From AP-15 sp045802495 (lineage in GTDB: Bacteria; Pseudomonadota; Alphaproteobacteria; ATCC43930; CGMCC-115725): 23,735 bases of DNA. Positions 7,714-15,248 of this stretch are shown in pieces. The DNA lies in the NCBI GenBank assembly GCA_045802495.1, contig JBJMQW010000463.1, positions 1-23,735 on the forward strand, given 5' to 3'. How positions within the stretch are numbered: the stretch's first letter is position 1; the number at the start of each line of letters is the position of its first letter. Below the pieces are notes generated by a model. It made no database searches. It was not told the origin of the DNA and was given only the letters and a program-made list of their open reading frames with translations. A program made the translations under genes and the position numbers.

Positions 7714-7997
7714 TGGTCTGCGCGATCAGCCCGCGCTCACCGTATGCTGGCCAGCGGCGCTGCCTGTACCCTGAGATGCTGACGGGCGCGCCGGTCTGAG
7801 GCGCGAACCCGCCAGACTACCCCCGCCCAGAAGAATGTGGTGTGTAGCGTCGCAACTCTCAGATATGCCGCCCACCGCATTCCTTAATTCCTAATTAACC
7901 AATTTTAGGGAAATTTCCCGCTAGTGAGCCGGATCCATACCCGCGACGCCGCTGGGACATCGATCCGGAGGAGGCGCCCGGCACTGGAGTACAGTTG
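7714..7997. promoter_or_regulatory. Intergenic control region before the histidine kinase
   Basis: About 280 bases without a convincing gene. The first half is GC-rich and contains a CGCGCC/GGCGCG hairpin (7787-7805) without a T-tract. The second half has an AT-rich island at 7884-7919, out of character with the surroundings. It holds TTAATT-CCT-AATTAA (7884-7898) and the perfect 12-bp palindrome GGGAAATTTCCC (7908-7919). These look like operator or promoter elements for the kinase gene 80-110 bases downstream. No clear sigma-70 hexamer pair was identified. Confidence 0.4.
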
Positions 7998-9944
7998 ATG
8001 ACCACGCACGACGCAAGCCCGGCGCTGGGCCCAAGGACCACGGCCGATCGTCGATTTCCGCCGCGGCGCATTCCGCATGTCAGCTTGACCTGGCGCCTGA
8101 TCATCCTGGTGCTGATTGCCATTTTTCCGGCGATCCTAATCCAGGCGTACAATGAATACGAACTGCGCAAGGCGCGCGAGGCCGATATTCGACAACAGGT
8201 CGTGCAGATCACCAAGCAATTCGGCGAGGAGATCGGAGAACTCCGCGAAGGCGCTCGCCAGCTGTTGCTCGCGCTATCTCAACTGGCCCCCGTGCGGTCG
8301 CGGCAGAGCGAGGACTGCAGCGCGCTCTTCGCCACATTGGAATCACAGTACGCGAATTACAGCCTCCTGGCCGCGGCGGATACCGATGGCCGCATATTCT
8401 GCGCCAGTGAGCCATTGGCGTACTCTTCTGTGGCCGATCAGCCATTTTTTAAACGAGCTATCGCGCGGGACGGGCTCGCCGTCGGCAATTATTGGGCCGA
8501 CCCGGCCAGCGGCGAGCGAATGATCCATTTCGCCCTGAAATTCGACAGCGGCGATGGCCATCCGGCGGGAGTCGTATTCGCCGGGTTGGATCTGCGCTGG
8601 CTTTCTGAGCATTTGAAGGAGAGAGGCCTGTCGCCGACCTCCTCAATTCTGATCGCCGATCGCGAAGGCAACATCATAGCGCGCCTGCCCAATCCCGAGG
8701 CTCTGGTCGGGAAAAACATGCGAAAAGGCCATGCCGAGATCATGGACGGCGACACGACGGGCTGGGAAGAGGCGGTCGGGGTCGATGGGTTGACCCGCAT
8801 CTTTGGATATGTACCCCCGGCACTGCCGCCACGGGATTTCTTTCTCAGTGCCGGCCAGTCGAAGAAGGAGGCTTTCGCGGCAATCGAGAGCGCCATGTGG
8901 CGCGGCATCGCCCTGATCTTTTTCGGCCTGCTTGCCGCGACTTTTGCCGCAATAGTAGGGGGGCGCAGGTTTTTGCAGGAACCGATCAGCGGCCTGCTGC
9001 ACTTTGCTACTGAGTGGCGCAACGGCAATTACGACGCACGGGTCAAGGTGAGAAGCCCCGAATCCGAGATCGGCCATCTGGGAGCGACATTCAACGCCAT
9101 GGCTGATGCCCTCGCGACCCGTTACGCCGCACAAAAACGTGCGGAGAATAAACTGCGCGAGCTCAATGCGACGCTGGAGAGCCGAGTCGAGGAGAGGACG
9201 GTCGAGTTGGCCAAAGCAAACCGAGCCAAATCGTTGTTTCTTGCCAATATGAGCCATGAGCTACGCACCCCTCTCAATGCGATCATCGGGTTTGGGGAGA
9301 TGATGCATCGCGAAGTCATGGGGCCGATTGGTACTCCGGCCTACAAGGATTACGCCCAGCACATCCACGAGAGCGGTTTGCATCTCCTGTCGCTCGTCGA
9401 GGAAATGCTCGATCTCGCCAAGGTGGAGGCCGGCAAGCTTCAGATCGATCGCGTGCAGACCCTGCCGGGCGCTCTATTGGCCGAAAGCCTGGTAATGCTG
9501 CGAATAGACGCGGCAAACGCCAAGGTGCAGCTGGTTGTCGAGGGAGATCCGACGGCATGGCCCGCGGTTTTCGGTGATCCGGTAAAGCTGAAACAGGTGT
9601 TCGTCAATCTGATCGGGAATGCGATCAAATTCACGCCGGCCGACGGGCGCGTCAATGTCTGGGGCGAGTTCGACGCGTCTACGTTGCGCATCCACATCAA
9701 AGATACCGGGATCGGGATCCGCGCCCAGGACATTCCCCTGGTCGTTCAGCCCTTCTATCGCGTCAACTCCGTTCTCGACGGCAAGCATCAAGGCGCCGGC
9801 CTCGGATTGCCGTTCGCGAAATCGGTAGTGGAGCTTCACGGCGGCACTCTCGACATAGAAAGTGAGCTCGGTTCGGGAACGACCGTCAGCATCGCTCTCC
9901 CCTTGGTATCTCGCTTGGCCGCTGCAGGCAGCGATGCTGCGTGA
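7998..9944 (+). CDS. Cache-HAMP sensor histidine kinase (orphan)
   Basis: A membrane-bound sensor kinase of 648 residues. Order: a cytoplasmic tail, membrane helix 1 near 30-50 (LIILVLIAIFPAILI), a roughly 240-residue periplasmic double-Cache-like domain (DTDGRIFCASE, FFKRAIARDG, GNYWADPASGE), membrane helix 2 (IALIFFGLLAATFAAIVGG), HAMP, a short coiled coil, HisKA with phospho-acceptor H420 in NMSHELRTPLNAIIGF, and HATPase_c with N (NLIGNAIKF), G1 (DTGIGI) and G2 (GAGLGLPFAKS) boxes. No receiver domain and no response regulator gene is nearby, so its partner is elsewhere. GGAG at 7986-7989 favours ATG 7998 over TTG 7995. Such Cache domains usually bind small ligands such as organic acids or amino acids; this ligand is unknown. 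Its 3' end overlaps the convergent MFS gene. Confidence 0.93.
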   Translation: MTTHDASPALGPRTTADRRFPPRRIPHVSLTWRLIILVLIAIFPAILIQAYNEYELRKAREADIRQQVVQITKQFGEEIGELREGARQLLLALSQLAPVRSRQSEDCSALFATLESQYANYSLLAAADTDGRIFCASEPLAYSSVADQPFFKRAIARDGLAVGNYWADPASGERMIHFALKFDSGDGHPAGVVFAGLDLRWLSEHLKERGLSPTSSILIADREGNIIARLPNPEALVGKNMRKGHAEIMDGDTTGWEEAVGVDGLTRIFGYVPPALPPRDFFLSAGQSKKEAFAAIESAMWRGIALIFFGLLAATFAAIVGGRRFLQEPISGLLHFATEWRNGNYDARVKVRSPESEIGHLGATFNAMADALATRYAAQKRAENKLRELNATLESRVEERTVELAKANRAKSLFLANMSHELRTPLNAIIGFGEMMHREVMGPIGTPAYKDYAQHIHESGLHLLSLVEEMLDLAKVEAGKLQIDRVQTLPGALLAESLVMLRIDAANAKVQLVVEGDPTAWPAVFGDPVKLKQVFVNLIGNAIKFTPADGRVNVWGEFDASTLRIHIKDTGIGIRAQDIPLVVQPFYRVNSVLDGKHQGAGLGLPFAKSVVELHGGTLDIESELGSGTTVSIALPLVSRLAAAGSDAA

Positions 9945-11142
9945 TCGCCGCCGGTGACGGGGATCGTTCGGCCGAGACAGGAACGGGATTGTCGACCCGG
10001 TTGACGACCCAGCCGATGACCGCGATTGCCGCTGGGATCATCAATTCCGCGTCAAAGCCGGCAATCGTCGTGACCAGACCGCCGATCATCGAACCGAGCG
10101 AAATCCCGAGAAAGAGGGCGCTGTTGTTCCAGGCCAGGATCGTCGCGCGGCGGGCAGGAAACTTGTTGGCAAGTCGGACTTGCTGAGCCGAAAAGAAAAG
10201 CTGGGCCGTTGCGGATGAGAGCCCGAAAGCCAAGTTGACGAGCACTTTCGCCTCGAGGGCAAACCGCAATAACAGAAAGCAGAGACCGAGACCTGCGAGG
10301 GCAATTGCGGTGGTCGACTTCGCGCCGAACCGATCCGTCATACGTCCGCCAACCAGAATGCCGACGATTGCTCCCCATCCGTAAAACAAAATTGCACTGA
10401 CGATCTCGCTGGCCGAGTACCCAGAGGAGTCGAGGCCTTCACCGAGATAGGTATACATTGCGTAGAGCGACGCACTCCATATGACAGTAGGAGCGAGCGG
10501 GGCGATCACAAGATTGACGGCCAAGGGCGGATACGGGACGGCGGCTGTTTGGGCGTGCTGCTCTTCGCGCCAAACGCAAGTGTTCGTCCAGGCTAGAAGC
10601 AGGCTCAATATTCCAAGCGCGGCAAACACTATTTGCCAGCCATGCAGTACGCCCGCCAGCAAGCCTATCGGCGCTCCGAATGACAGCGACAGCAACAGGC
10701 CCGACACGACGACCGCCATCCAAGTGGCCCGCTGATCGGACGGCGCGGCGCCCGCGACTAGCGCATATACGGATGGCGACACACCAGCCGCCGTCGCACC
10801 GGCGATCATTCTCGCGGCAAGCAGCGCGGCGAAGCTGTCAGATCCCGCGGTGATCAGATTGGCTGCACCGAATGCAATCAGACAATATGTCAGCACTGGG
10901 GTGCACCCGATCCGGTCGGCCAGAACACCCAAGAGCGGAGCGCTAACCATGTAGGACACCGAAAACAGTGTCACCATCAACCCTGCCAGACCGGGCTGAA
11001 TCCCATAGTCGGCTGCGATCATCGGCAGCAGCGGGGAGACGACGAACAGGTCGCTCCCGATTACGAACATTGTCAGCCAGCCGGTCGCCAATTTGGTCAG
11101 TGGCCGGACCGGTGCCGCGGGTCGTCGTTCTCGATAAATCAT
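9886..11142 (-). CDS. MFS efflux transporter (DHA1-like)
   Basis: A major facilitator superfamily transporter of 418 residues with about twelve hydrophobic helices. The loop 2-3 signature is recognisable as LLGVLADRIGCTPVL and its counterpart in the second half as GGRMTDRFGAKS; the region around RMIAGATAAGVSPSVYALVAG is typical of drug:H+ antiporter-1 (AraJ-like) proteins. It probably exports a small molecule. ATG 11142 is chosen; a TTG at 11157 is an alternative, and neither has a clear ribosome site. The roughly 35-residue hydrophilic tail after the last helix overlaps the histidine kinase 3' end by 59 bases on the other strand. It is divergent from the haem-oxygenase-like gene, which suggests a shared function or regulator. 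Confidence 0.9.
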   Translation of the reverse strand: MIYRERRPAAPVRPLTKLATGWLTMFVIGSDLFVVSPLLPMIAADYGIQPGLAGLMVTLFSVSYMVSAPLLGVLADRIGCTPVLTYCLIAFGAANLITAGSDSFAALLAARMIAGATAAGVSPSVYALVAGAAPSDQRATWMAVVVSGLLLSLSFGAPIGLLAGVLHGWQIVFAALGILSLLLAWTNTCVWREEQHAQTAAVPYPPLAVNLVIAPLAPTVIWSASLYAMYTYLGEGLDSSGYSASEIVSAILFYGWGAIVGILVGGRMTDRFGAKSTTAIALAGLGLCFLLLRFALEAKVLVNLAFGLSSATAQLFFSAQQVRLANKFPARRATILAWNNSALFLGISLGSMIGGLVTTIAGFDAELMIPAAIAVIGWVVNRVDNPVPVSAERSPSPAAITQHRCLQRPSEIPRGERC

Positions 11143-11344
11143 CAGCGTTCGCCGCAAAGGGAAGCTGCGAAACTAAAAAGTCTTGATAAAAAAGCGATTA
11201 ATCCAATGCAGGCCGTGAGTGTGCAGCGCTCGCGCACTTAATCTTAAGTTTACGTATTGGCGCTTAGTTTCGAGATCAGCACGGGGCCGCGCTTGGCCGC
11301 GTCCCGTAATAGCGGCGGCCCGCCCGATAGATGGAGAAGATCGC
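11143..11344. promoter_or_regulatory. Divergent control region between MFS and haem-oxygenase-like genes
   Basis: A 200-base, comparatively AT-rich spacer that must hold both start regions. CGAAACTAA at 11168-11176 and its exact reverse complement TTAGTTTCG at 11264-11272 form a 9-bp inverted pair, so the same element points the same way relative to each divergent gene. Between them lie two palindromes, GATTAATC (11196-11203) and CTTAATCTTAAG (11237-11248). This suggests one regulator acting on both genes, but no binding protein is encoded nearby. Confidence 0.45.
11333..11339 (+). promoter_or_regulatory. Ribosome binding site deciding a GTG start
   Basis: GGAGAAG sits five bases before GTG 11345. 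The alternative ATG at 11375 has no purine-rich sequence at the right distance, and an upstream TTG or GTG around 11219 would give a low-quality N-terminal extension. The GTG is therefore preferred for the haem-oxygenase-like gene. Confidence 0.6.
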
Positions 11345-12238
11345 GTGAGAGATCAGGGCAAGTCGTCCGCCCGGATGGCGACTGATATTCATCCCGGCCT
11401 TACGGCAGTCGAGAAACTGCCGAGTACTCTAGCCGCGATGCTCGAGGAGCATCGCCCGTCACGAATGCCGTTCTTTCGAAATTTGGCGGCATTGCCTCGC
11501 GGGATCGTCAGCGATCCGTGTTTTCTGGGCCAGATCCACTTGCTCTATCAGTCGGCAATGCATGCGACGCGGGCCGCGGTATATTGCCTGCCTCATCTGG
11601 ACAGGCCCGCGCTGCGCAAGCGCAAGCTCCAGATCTTGGTCGACGATGATGGCCTCCCGGATGGCGACACCCACCATTACCAATTGACGCGTGCGTTTCT
11701 AAGTATTGGAGCGATTTGCCTGCTCGACGAGGAAGAGTTCGGTGAGCCCGGTGAACTCTATCACTACCTCGATGGCGAGACGGCGCACTTTGTGCGTCTC
11801 GTGCCAAAACTCTACTCTCGGTCGCTCGGGCCCTGGTGCGCGGTCGAGATGATGTCGGTTGATTGGATGCGGGCGCTTGCCGACTCTTTGTCGGTCCATT
11901 TCCCGCAATTTAGGCACGAGCAGTATTTCGCAGATTGCTTCTCCGAGCATGTCGAGGAGCGACACGCTGTCGAGGCGCTGGAAATCACGCAATTGGTTTT
12001 GAGAGAACGTCCGGAGCTGCTCGACGAAACGATCCGCGATGCAAAGATGGTGGCGGAAGCGCTTGACGGCGTGTGGATGCATTTGGACCGAATTGTACGC
12101 AACGCCAGTGCAAAAGTTTCGCCGCGCTGCGGCCGCGCGGCGGGGCGCCATGGGGCCGCTCCCGCCTTGGCGCAGTCCGTCGACGCGGACCCGCAAGCCC
12201 GTTGTTCCGGAGTTACCCTACTCACCAGGGTGGGTTGA
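11345..12238 (+). CDS. Haem-oxygenase-like iron-dependent redox enzyme (HDO/PqqC-TenA fold)
   Basis: An all-helical protein of 297 residues resembling the iron-containing redox enzyme family (haem-oxygenase-like diiron oxidases and related PqqC/TenA folds). Candidate ligands lie where the family places them: H110/H111 in DGDTHHYQ after an acidic loop, E168 in WCAVEMMSVDW, and E201/H202/E205/H207 in FSEHVEERHAVEAL, close to the usual E-x-D-x-x-H helix-3 signature. Such enzymes oxidise amino acids, fatty acids or other small molecules with O2, often in natural-product pathways. The last 45 residues are low-complexity and Ala/Arg-rich and probably disordered. The gene is divergent from an MFS exporter and ends ten bases before the convergent LLM oxidoreductase. 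The substrate is unknown. Confidence 0.78.
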   Translation: MRDQGKSSARMATDIHPGLTAVEKLPSTLAAMLEEHRPSRMPFFRNLAALPRGIVSDPCFLGQIHLLYQSAMHATRAAVYCLPHLDRPALRKRKLQILVDDDGLPDGDTHHYQLTRAFLSIGAICLLDEEEFGEPGELYHYLDGETAHFVRLVPKLYSRSLGPWCAVEMMSVDWMRALADSLSVHFPQFRHEQYFADCFSEHVEERHAVEALEITQLVLRERPELLDETIRDAKMVAEALDGVWMHLDRIVRNASAKVSPRCGRAAGRHGAAPALAQSVDADPQARCSGVTLLTRVG

Positions 12239-12248
12239 GATTGGGCGG

Positions 12249-13202
12249 CTAGACAAGCGAGATTATTCGTTCGTGGAACCTGCTCATCTCGGCAATCGAG
12301 GCCTCGATCTCGGGGCGCTCGAAATCGATATCGATCGCGGCGACACCCAACTCGCGCAGCGCCTTCAGATCTGCCACAATATCCGACGCGCTGCCGGAGA
12401 ACAGCCGGCGCTCGCCATCTGAAGCCGCTTCCGGCAGTGCCTCGCCGTAGCGCTTGACACGATAGGTGAGCGCTACGCTCGCCGGATCTCGTCCTGCCTC
12501 CACCGTCATCCTGCGCAACCGGTCGATCCCGGCACGATATCGCCGCATGGTGTCGAGCAGATGCTTGTTGTTGCTGCCGATTGGATACCAGGCATCACCT
12601 AGCCGGGCGGCGCGGCGCAGCGACGGTGTGCTCTCGCCGCCCACCCAGATCGGCGGATGTGGTTTTTGCACGGGTTTGGGCTCGAAAATGATTTCGTCGA
12701 ATTTGACCCAGGCGCCGTCAATGCGCGGCTTGTCTTCGGTCCACAAGCGCCGCAGGGCGAGCAGGTATTCGTCCGTGACCCGCCCGCGCTCCTTGAACGG
12801 CGTGCCGACGACCGCGTCGAATTCCGCTTGCAGCCATCCGGCGCCGATACCGGCGACAAGCCTCCCGCCGGAGAGGACGTCGATTGTGGATAGCATCTTG
12901 GCAGCCAGCACCGCCGGCCGGTGGGGCACGACCATCACCGCCAGCACCAGTCGAATGCGCGATGTCTTCGCGGCAATGAAGGCCGCTGTCATTAGCTGCT
13001 CATGCCGGCGTTCCGGGCCGTCGCCGAAAAATTCGCCGGTCTCGGAGTATGGGTAGCCCGGGACCCGCAGATTGGGCAGCACGATATGGTCTGTCAGGGT
13101 CAAGTAGTCGTAACCCAGCGCCTCGCCTCGCTGCGCAATTCGAACCAGGTTCTCGGGTGACGAAATCGGACCGCTGATCGGCAGGTTGAAACCAATTTGC
13201 AT
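12249..13202 (-). CDS. LLM-class flavin-dependent oxidoreductase (F420-type subfamily)
   Basis: A luciferase-like monooxygenase superfamily TIM barrel of 317 residues. Recognisable parts are the N-terminal MQIGFNLPISGP, EALGYDYLTLTDHI, RIRLVLAVMVVPHRPAVLAAK, the core LSGGRLVAGIGAGW, and PHPPIWVGGESTPSLRRAARLGDAWYP near the middle. This pattern matches the subfamily often annotated as probable F420-dependent oxidoreductase. Many alphaproteobacterial members may use FMN instead, and no F420 biosynthesis gene is visible here. GGAG lies six bases before ATG 13202. It is convergent with the haem-oxygenase-like gene. The substrate is not deducible. Confidence 0.9.
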   Translation of the reverse strand: MQIGFNLPISGPISSPENLVRIAQRGEALGYDYLTLTDHIVLPNLRVPGYPYSETGEFFGDGPERRHEQLMTAAFIAAKTSRIRLVLAVMVVPHRPAVLAAKMLSTIDVLSGGRLVAGIGAGWLQAEFDAVVGTPFKERGRVTDEYLLALRRLWTEDKPRIDGAWVKFDEIIFEPKPVQKPHPPIWVGGESTPSLRRAARLGDAWYPIGSNNKHLLDTMRRYRAGIDRLRRMTVEAGRDPASVALTYRVKRYGEALPEAASDGERRLFSGSASDIVADLKALRELGVAAIDIDFERPEIEASIAEMSRFHERIISLV

Positions 13203-13608
13203 CTGTGGCTCCGTGGACCGAAGTGTCGCCGGGATTTGCGTTCCCGACGCGTTAACGGATCGAGCTATGACACCGCCAAAGGGACAGGATCAATCACCTT
13301 TCACCCTAGCTGCCGACCCGGCAGACATGCTGCAGGTTTTGTAGTGCAATCGCGACCTTGGTCTCGCCTTCGTTGGCGATGCCGACCGTCACCGACTCCC
13401 GCGCCGCGATCTGCCCCAGGCGCGCGCAAGCCGCATTAACTAATTCTTTGGCATCCTTCGCGATGGTTGTGCTCACTGGGCCAACGAAGAGCGATGCACG
13501 CCCGCTATTGGCCGGATCTCTATGACGGGCACGCAAACGGTGCAGAACGCAAGAAAATCATCTCGCGTCACGAGATGCGGCTCGTGCGAGTGCGCAGCCA
13601 GGGGAAAG
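13203..13608. other. Gene-poor stretch with a dehydrogenase remnant
   Basis: About 400 bases without an intact gene. The 13203-13300 part should hold the promoter of the LLM gene; no clear hexamers were found. The 13309-13422 part carries the Ldh2-like remnant listed separately. The rest up to the lipoprotein start shows nothing I recognise; short open frames there lack family features. Confidence 0.5.
13309..13422 (-). pseudogene. Remnant of an Ldh2/malate-lactate dehydrogenase gene
   Basis: On the minus strand this stretch encodes GQIAARESVTVGIANEGE followed by TKVAIALQNLQHVCRVGS and a stop codon. It aligns with the intact dehydrogenase at 14016-15080 (GQIAAREATMIAIAKARE, then TGVAVVALRNPHHIGRVGT) with about half of the residues identical and a one-residue gap. 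The conserved NPHHIGR motif has decayed to NLQHVCR, and the reading frame stops directly after RVGS. Sequence on either side no longer resembles the family. Only about 38 of some 350 codons remain, so this is a dead fragment, on the same strand as the intact gene. Confidence 0.68.
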
Positions 13609-13911
13609 ATGCGCCTGTTCTCTGTCCCCCTCGTCGGCGCAGTGCTCGCCGCCTGCGCCGGCAGCACTGGTGTTCTCCCAGCCGGACCGGATACCTACGC
13701 CGTCACGGCTAAATTCGCTCCGATTCGGGGTGGCAGTCTCGCGGCTCAACCTGAGGCATTAGCGGAGGCGCAGGGCTATTGTCAAAACCAGGCGCGTATA
13801 TTTCTTCCGGTCCAAATGGGCGAGACTGCGCCGCGCGCCGAGTTCGGCTCAACTGGTTATCAGATCGTGTTCAAGTGTCTACTGCCGGATGATCCAGCCT
13901 TGCGTAGGTGA
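13609..13911 (+). CDS. Small lipoprotein of unknown function
   Basis: A 100-residue protein with a short lipoprotein signal: MRLFSVPLVGAVLAAC, lipobox LAAC with the acylated Cys at 16. The mature part contains GPDTYAVTAKFAPIRGG, an Ala/Glu-rich helix ending in an EAQGYCQNQ turn, FLPVQMGET, and a C-terminal GYQIVFKCLLPDDPAL strand. Two cysteines in the mature domain (in GYCQNQ and FKCL) could form a disulfide. Similar small lipoproteins are common in Bradyrhizobium-type bacteria and have no assigned role. ATG 13609 is chosen because it starts the signal peptide; AGGGG precedes it closely. An upstream ATG at 13522 would bury the signal. Confidence 0.75.
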   Translation: MRLFSVPLVGAVLAACAGSTGVLPAGPDTYAVTAKFAPIRGGSLAAQPEALAEAQGYCQNQARIFLPVQMGETAPRAEFGSTGYQIVFKCLLPDDPALRR

Positions 13912-14015
13912 TGCGCCGTGGACCGGTTAAATCGTCGGCCCCTTTTCTGCAAATTCCCGAAGTAGCAATGAATTGGTTGGACGCATTAAAGCGGTTTCCG
14001 ATCAGATTGCCATGA

Positions 14016-15080
14016 TCACTGCGATGAGCGCATCTCGACCAGGACATTGATGCCGCGCGCCGCGGCGACGAGCTCGCGCCAGGTTTCGTCGTCGACGGGC
14101 ACGCCGTTGGCGACGCGGTCTGCGCGGGTGCGGCGCTCGGGGTCGCCGGGGATCAGCACCGGCTCGTTGGGGTTTGATGGCGGAGAGGCGGTGATGTAGG
14201 CGGTCATCGCCGCGATCTCCTGGCGCAGCCATTCGCGATCGATGAGCCGCGACGGGTCGATGACGATCGTCAGCATGCCGTTCGTCGCCGTGCCGGCCCC
14301 CTGCCGCTCGGGCCGCATCGTGCCGCTGCCGCACAGCGCTCCCGCGAGCATCTCGCATACAAAAGCGAGCGCATAGCCCTTGTGCTCGCCAAAGGTTCTG
14401 AGCGCGCCGCGCGGCTGGCGGTACATGGCCCCGGGATCGGTGGTCTCGCGGCCTTCGCCGTCGACGAGGGTGCCCGGTTTCAGCTGCTCGCCCTTGTTGC
14501 GCGCCACCCGGACTTTGCCCATCGCGATGACGCTTGTCGCCATGTCGAGAATGATCGGCCGGTCGGGCTCGGGGCCCGGCATGGCGATGCAGACAGGGTT
14601 GGTGCTGAAGCGCGCATCCGTGCCACGCCACGGCGCGACGGCCGGCCGCGCGTCGGTGACGTTGACGAAATGGAACGAGACGAGACCCGCCGCGGCGCAC
14701 ATCTCGCCATAGGTGCCGACCCGGCCGATATGGTGCGGGTTGCGCAAGGCGACGACCGCGACGCCGGTTTCGCGCGCCTTGGCGATCGCGATCATGGTTG
14801 CTTCGCGAGCGGCGATCTGGCCCCAGGCGCGCTCGCCGTCATAGACGATCAGCGATCCATTCTCGCTGACGACGCGCCCCTTGCGGTTGGCGACGACGGT
14901 CCCGCCCGCGAGATGCTGCAGGTAATTCGGGATCAAGCCGACGCCGTGGCTGTCGTGGCCGCGCAGATTGGCCTCGAGCAGGTGGTCGGCGATGGCCCGC
15001 GCTTCGCTGTGGTCACTGCCAGCGGCCTCGAAGACGCGCGATGCAATGCCGTGCAGCTCTTGATGATTGATTACCGGCAT
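14016..15080 (-). CDS. Ldh family (malate/L-lactate dehydrogenase-type) oxidoreductase
   Basis: A 354-residue NAD(P)-dependent dehydrogenase of the Ldh2/MDH2 family, which reduces or oxidises 2-oxo/2-hydroxy acids, and in some members ureidoglycolate, sulfolactate or imino acids. Features: HDSHGVGLIPNYL near residue 42, WGQIAAREA near 87, RNPHHIGRVGTYGEMCA in the cofactor region, VAPWRGTDARFSTNP, ILDMATSVIAMGKV and the C-terminal FGEHKGYALAFVCEMLAGAL. GGAGAAGG is well placed before ATG 15080. The gene lies 168 bases downstream of prephenate dehydratase on the same strand and may have its own promoter. A decayed partial copy lies about 600 bases further along. The substrate cannot be assigned from sequence. 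Confidence 0.92.
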   Translation of the reverse strand: MPVINHQELHGIASRVFEAAGSDHSEARAIADHLLEANLRGHDSHGVGLIPNYLQHLAGGTVVANRKGRVVSENGSLIVYDGERAWGQIAAREATMIAIAKARETGVAVVALRNPHHIGRVGTYGEMCAAAGLVSFHFVNVTDARPAVAPWRGTDARFSTNPVCIAMPGPEPDRPIILDMATSVIAMGKVRVARNKGEQLKPGTLVDGEGRETTDPGAMYRQPRGALRTFGEHKGYALAFVCEMLAGALCGSGTMRPERQGAGTATNGMLTIVIDPSRLIDREWLRQEIAAMTAYITASPPSNPNEPVLIPGDPERRTRADRVANGVPVDDETWRELVAAARGINVLVEMRSSQ

Positions 15081-15248
15081 GGGCCTTCTCCGATCAGTCG
15101 GGGGTTCAGTGGGTATTGAAGCACGATGCTGAGGATCGGTGCATCTTTGTTCTGTCCGCTTGCGTCAAGCCTCGTGCGTCGGCAATCGCCTCCGCCAGAT
15201 CCGTATATTCCTCACAACTGGTGCCGCATATCCTGTCAGGCCATCCCT

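Noticed and set aside
7713..7799. A 28-codon ORF whose ATG overlaps the sulfurtransferase stop (TGATG).
   Set aside because: No recognisable motif, no ribosome site, and composition like intergenic DNA; the overlap alone is not enough, although it mirrors the 4225-4229 arrangement.
7787..7805. CGCGCC-GGTCTGA-GGCGCG hairpin after the long operon, considered as a terminator.
   Set aside because: The stem is only six pairs and no T-run follows, so a Rho-independent terminator is not supported.
14382..15119. A 245-codon plus-strand open frame opposite the Ldh2 gene.
   Set aside because: Antisense shadow; the minus strand carries clear dehydrogenase motifs and a strong ribosome site.
15140..15168. 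TTGACG followed by GATGCA on the minus strand as promoter of the Ldh2 gene.
   Set aside because: The -10 element matches the consensus poorly; a -35-like hexamer alone is weak evidence.
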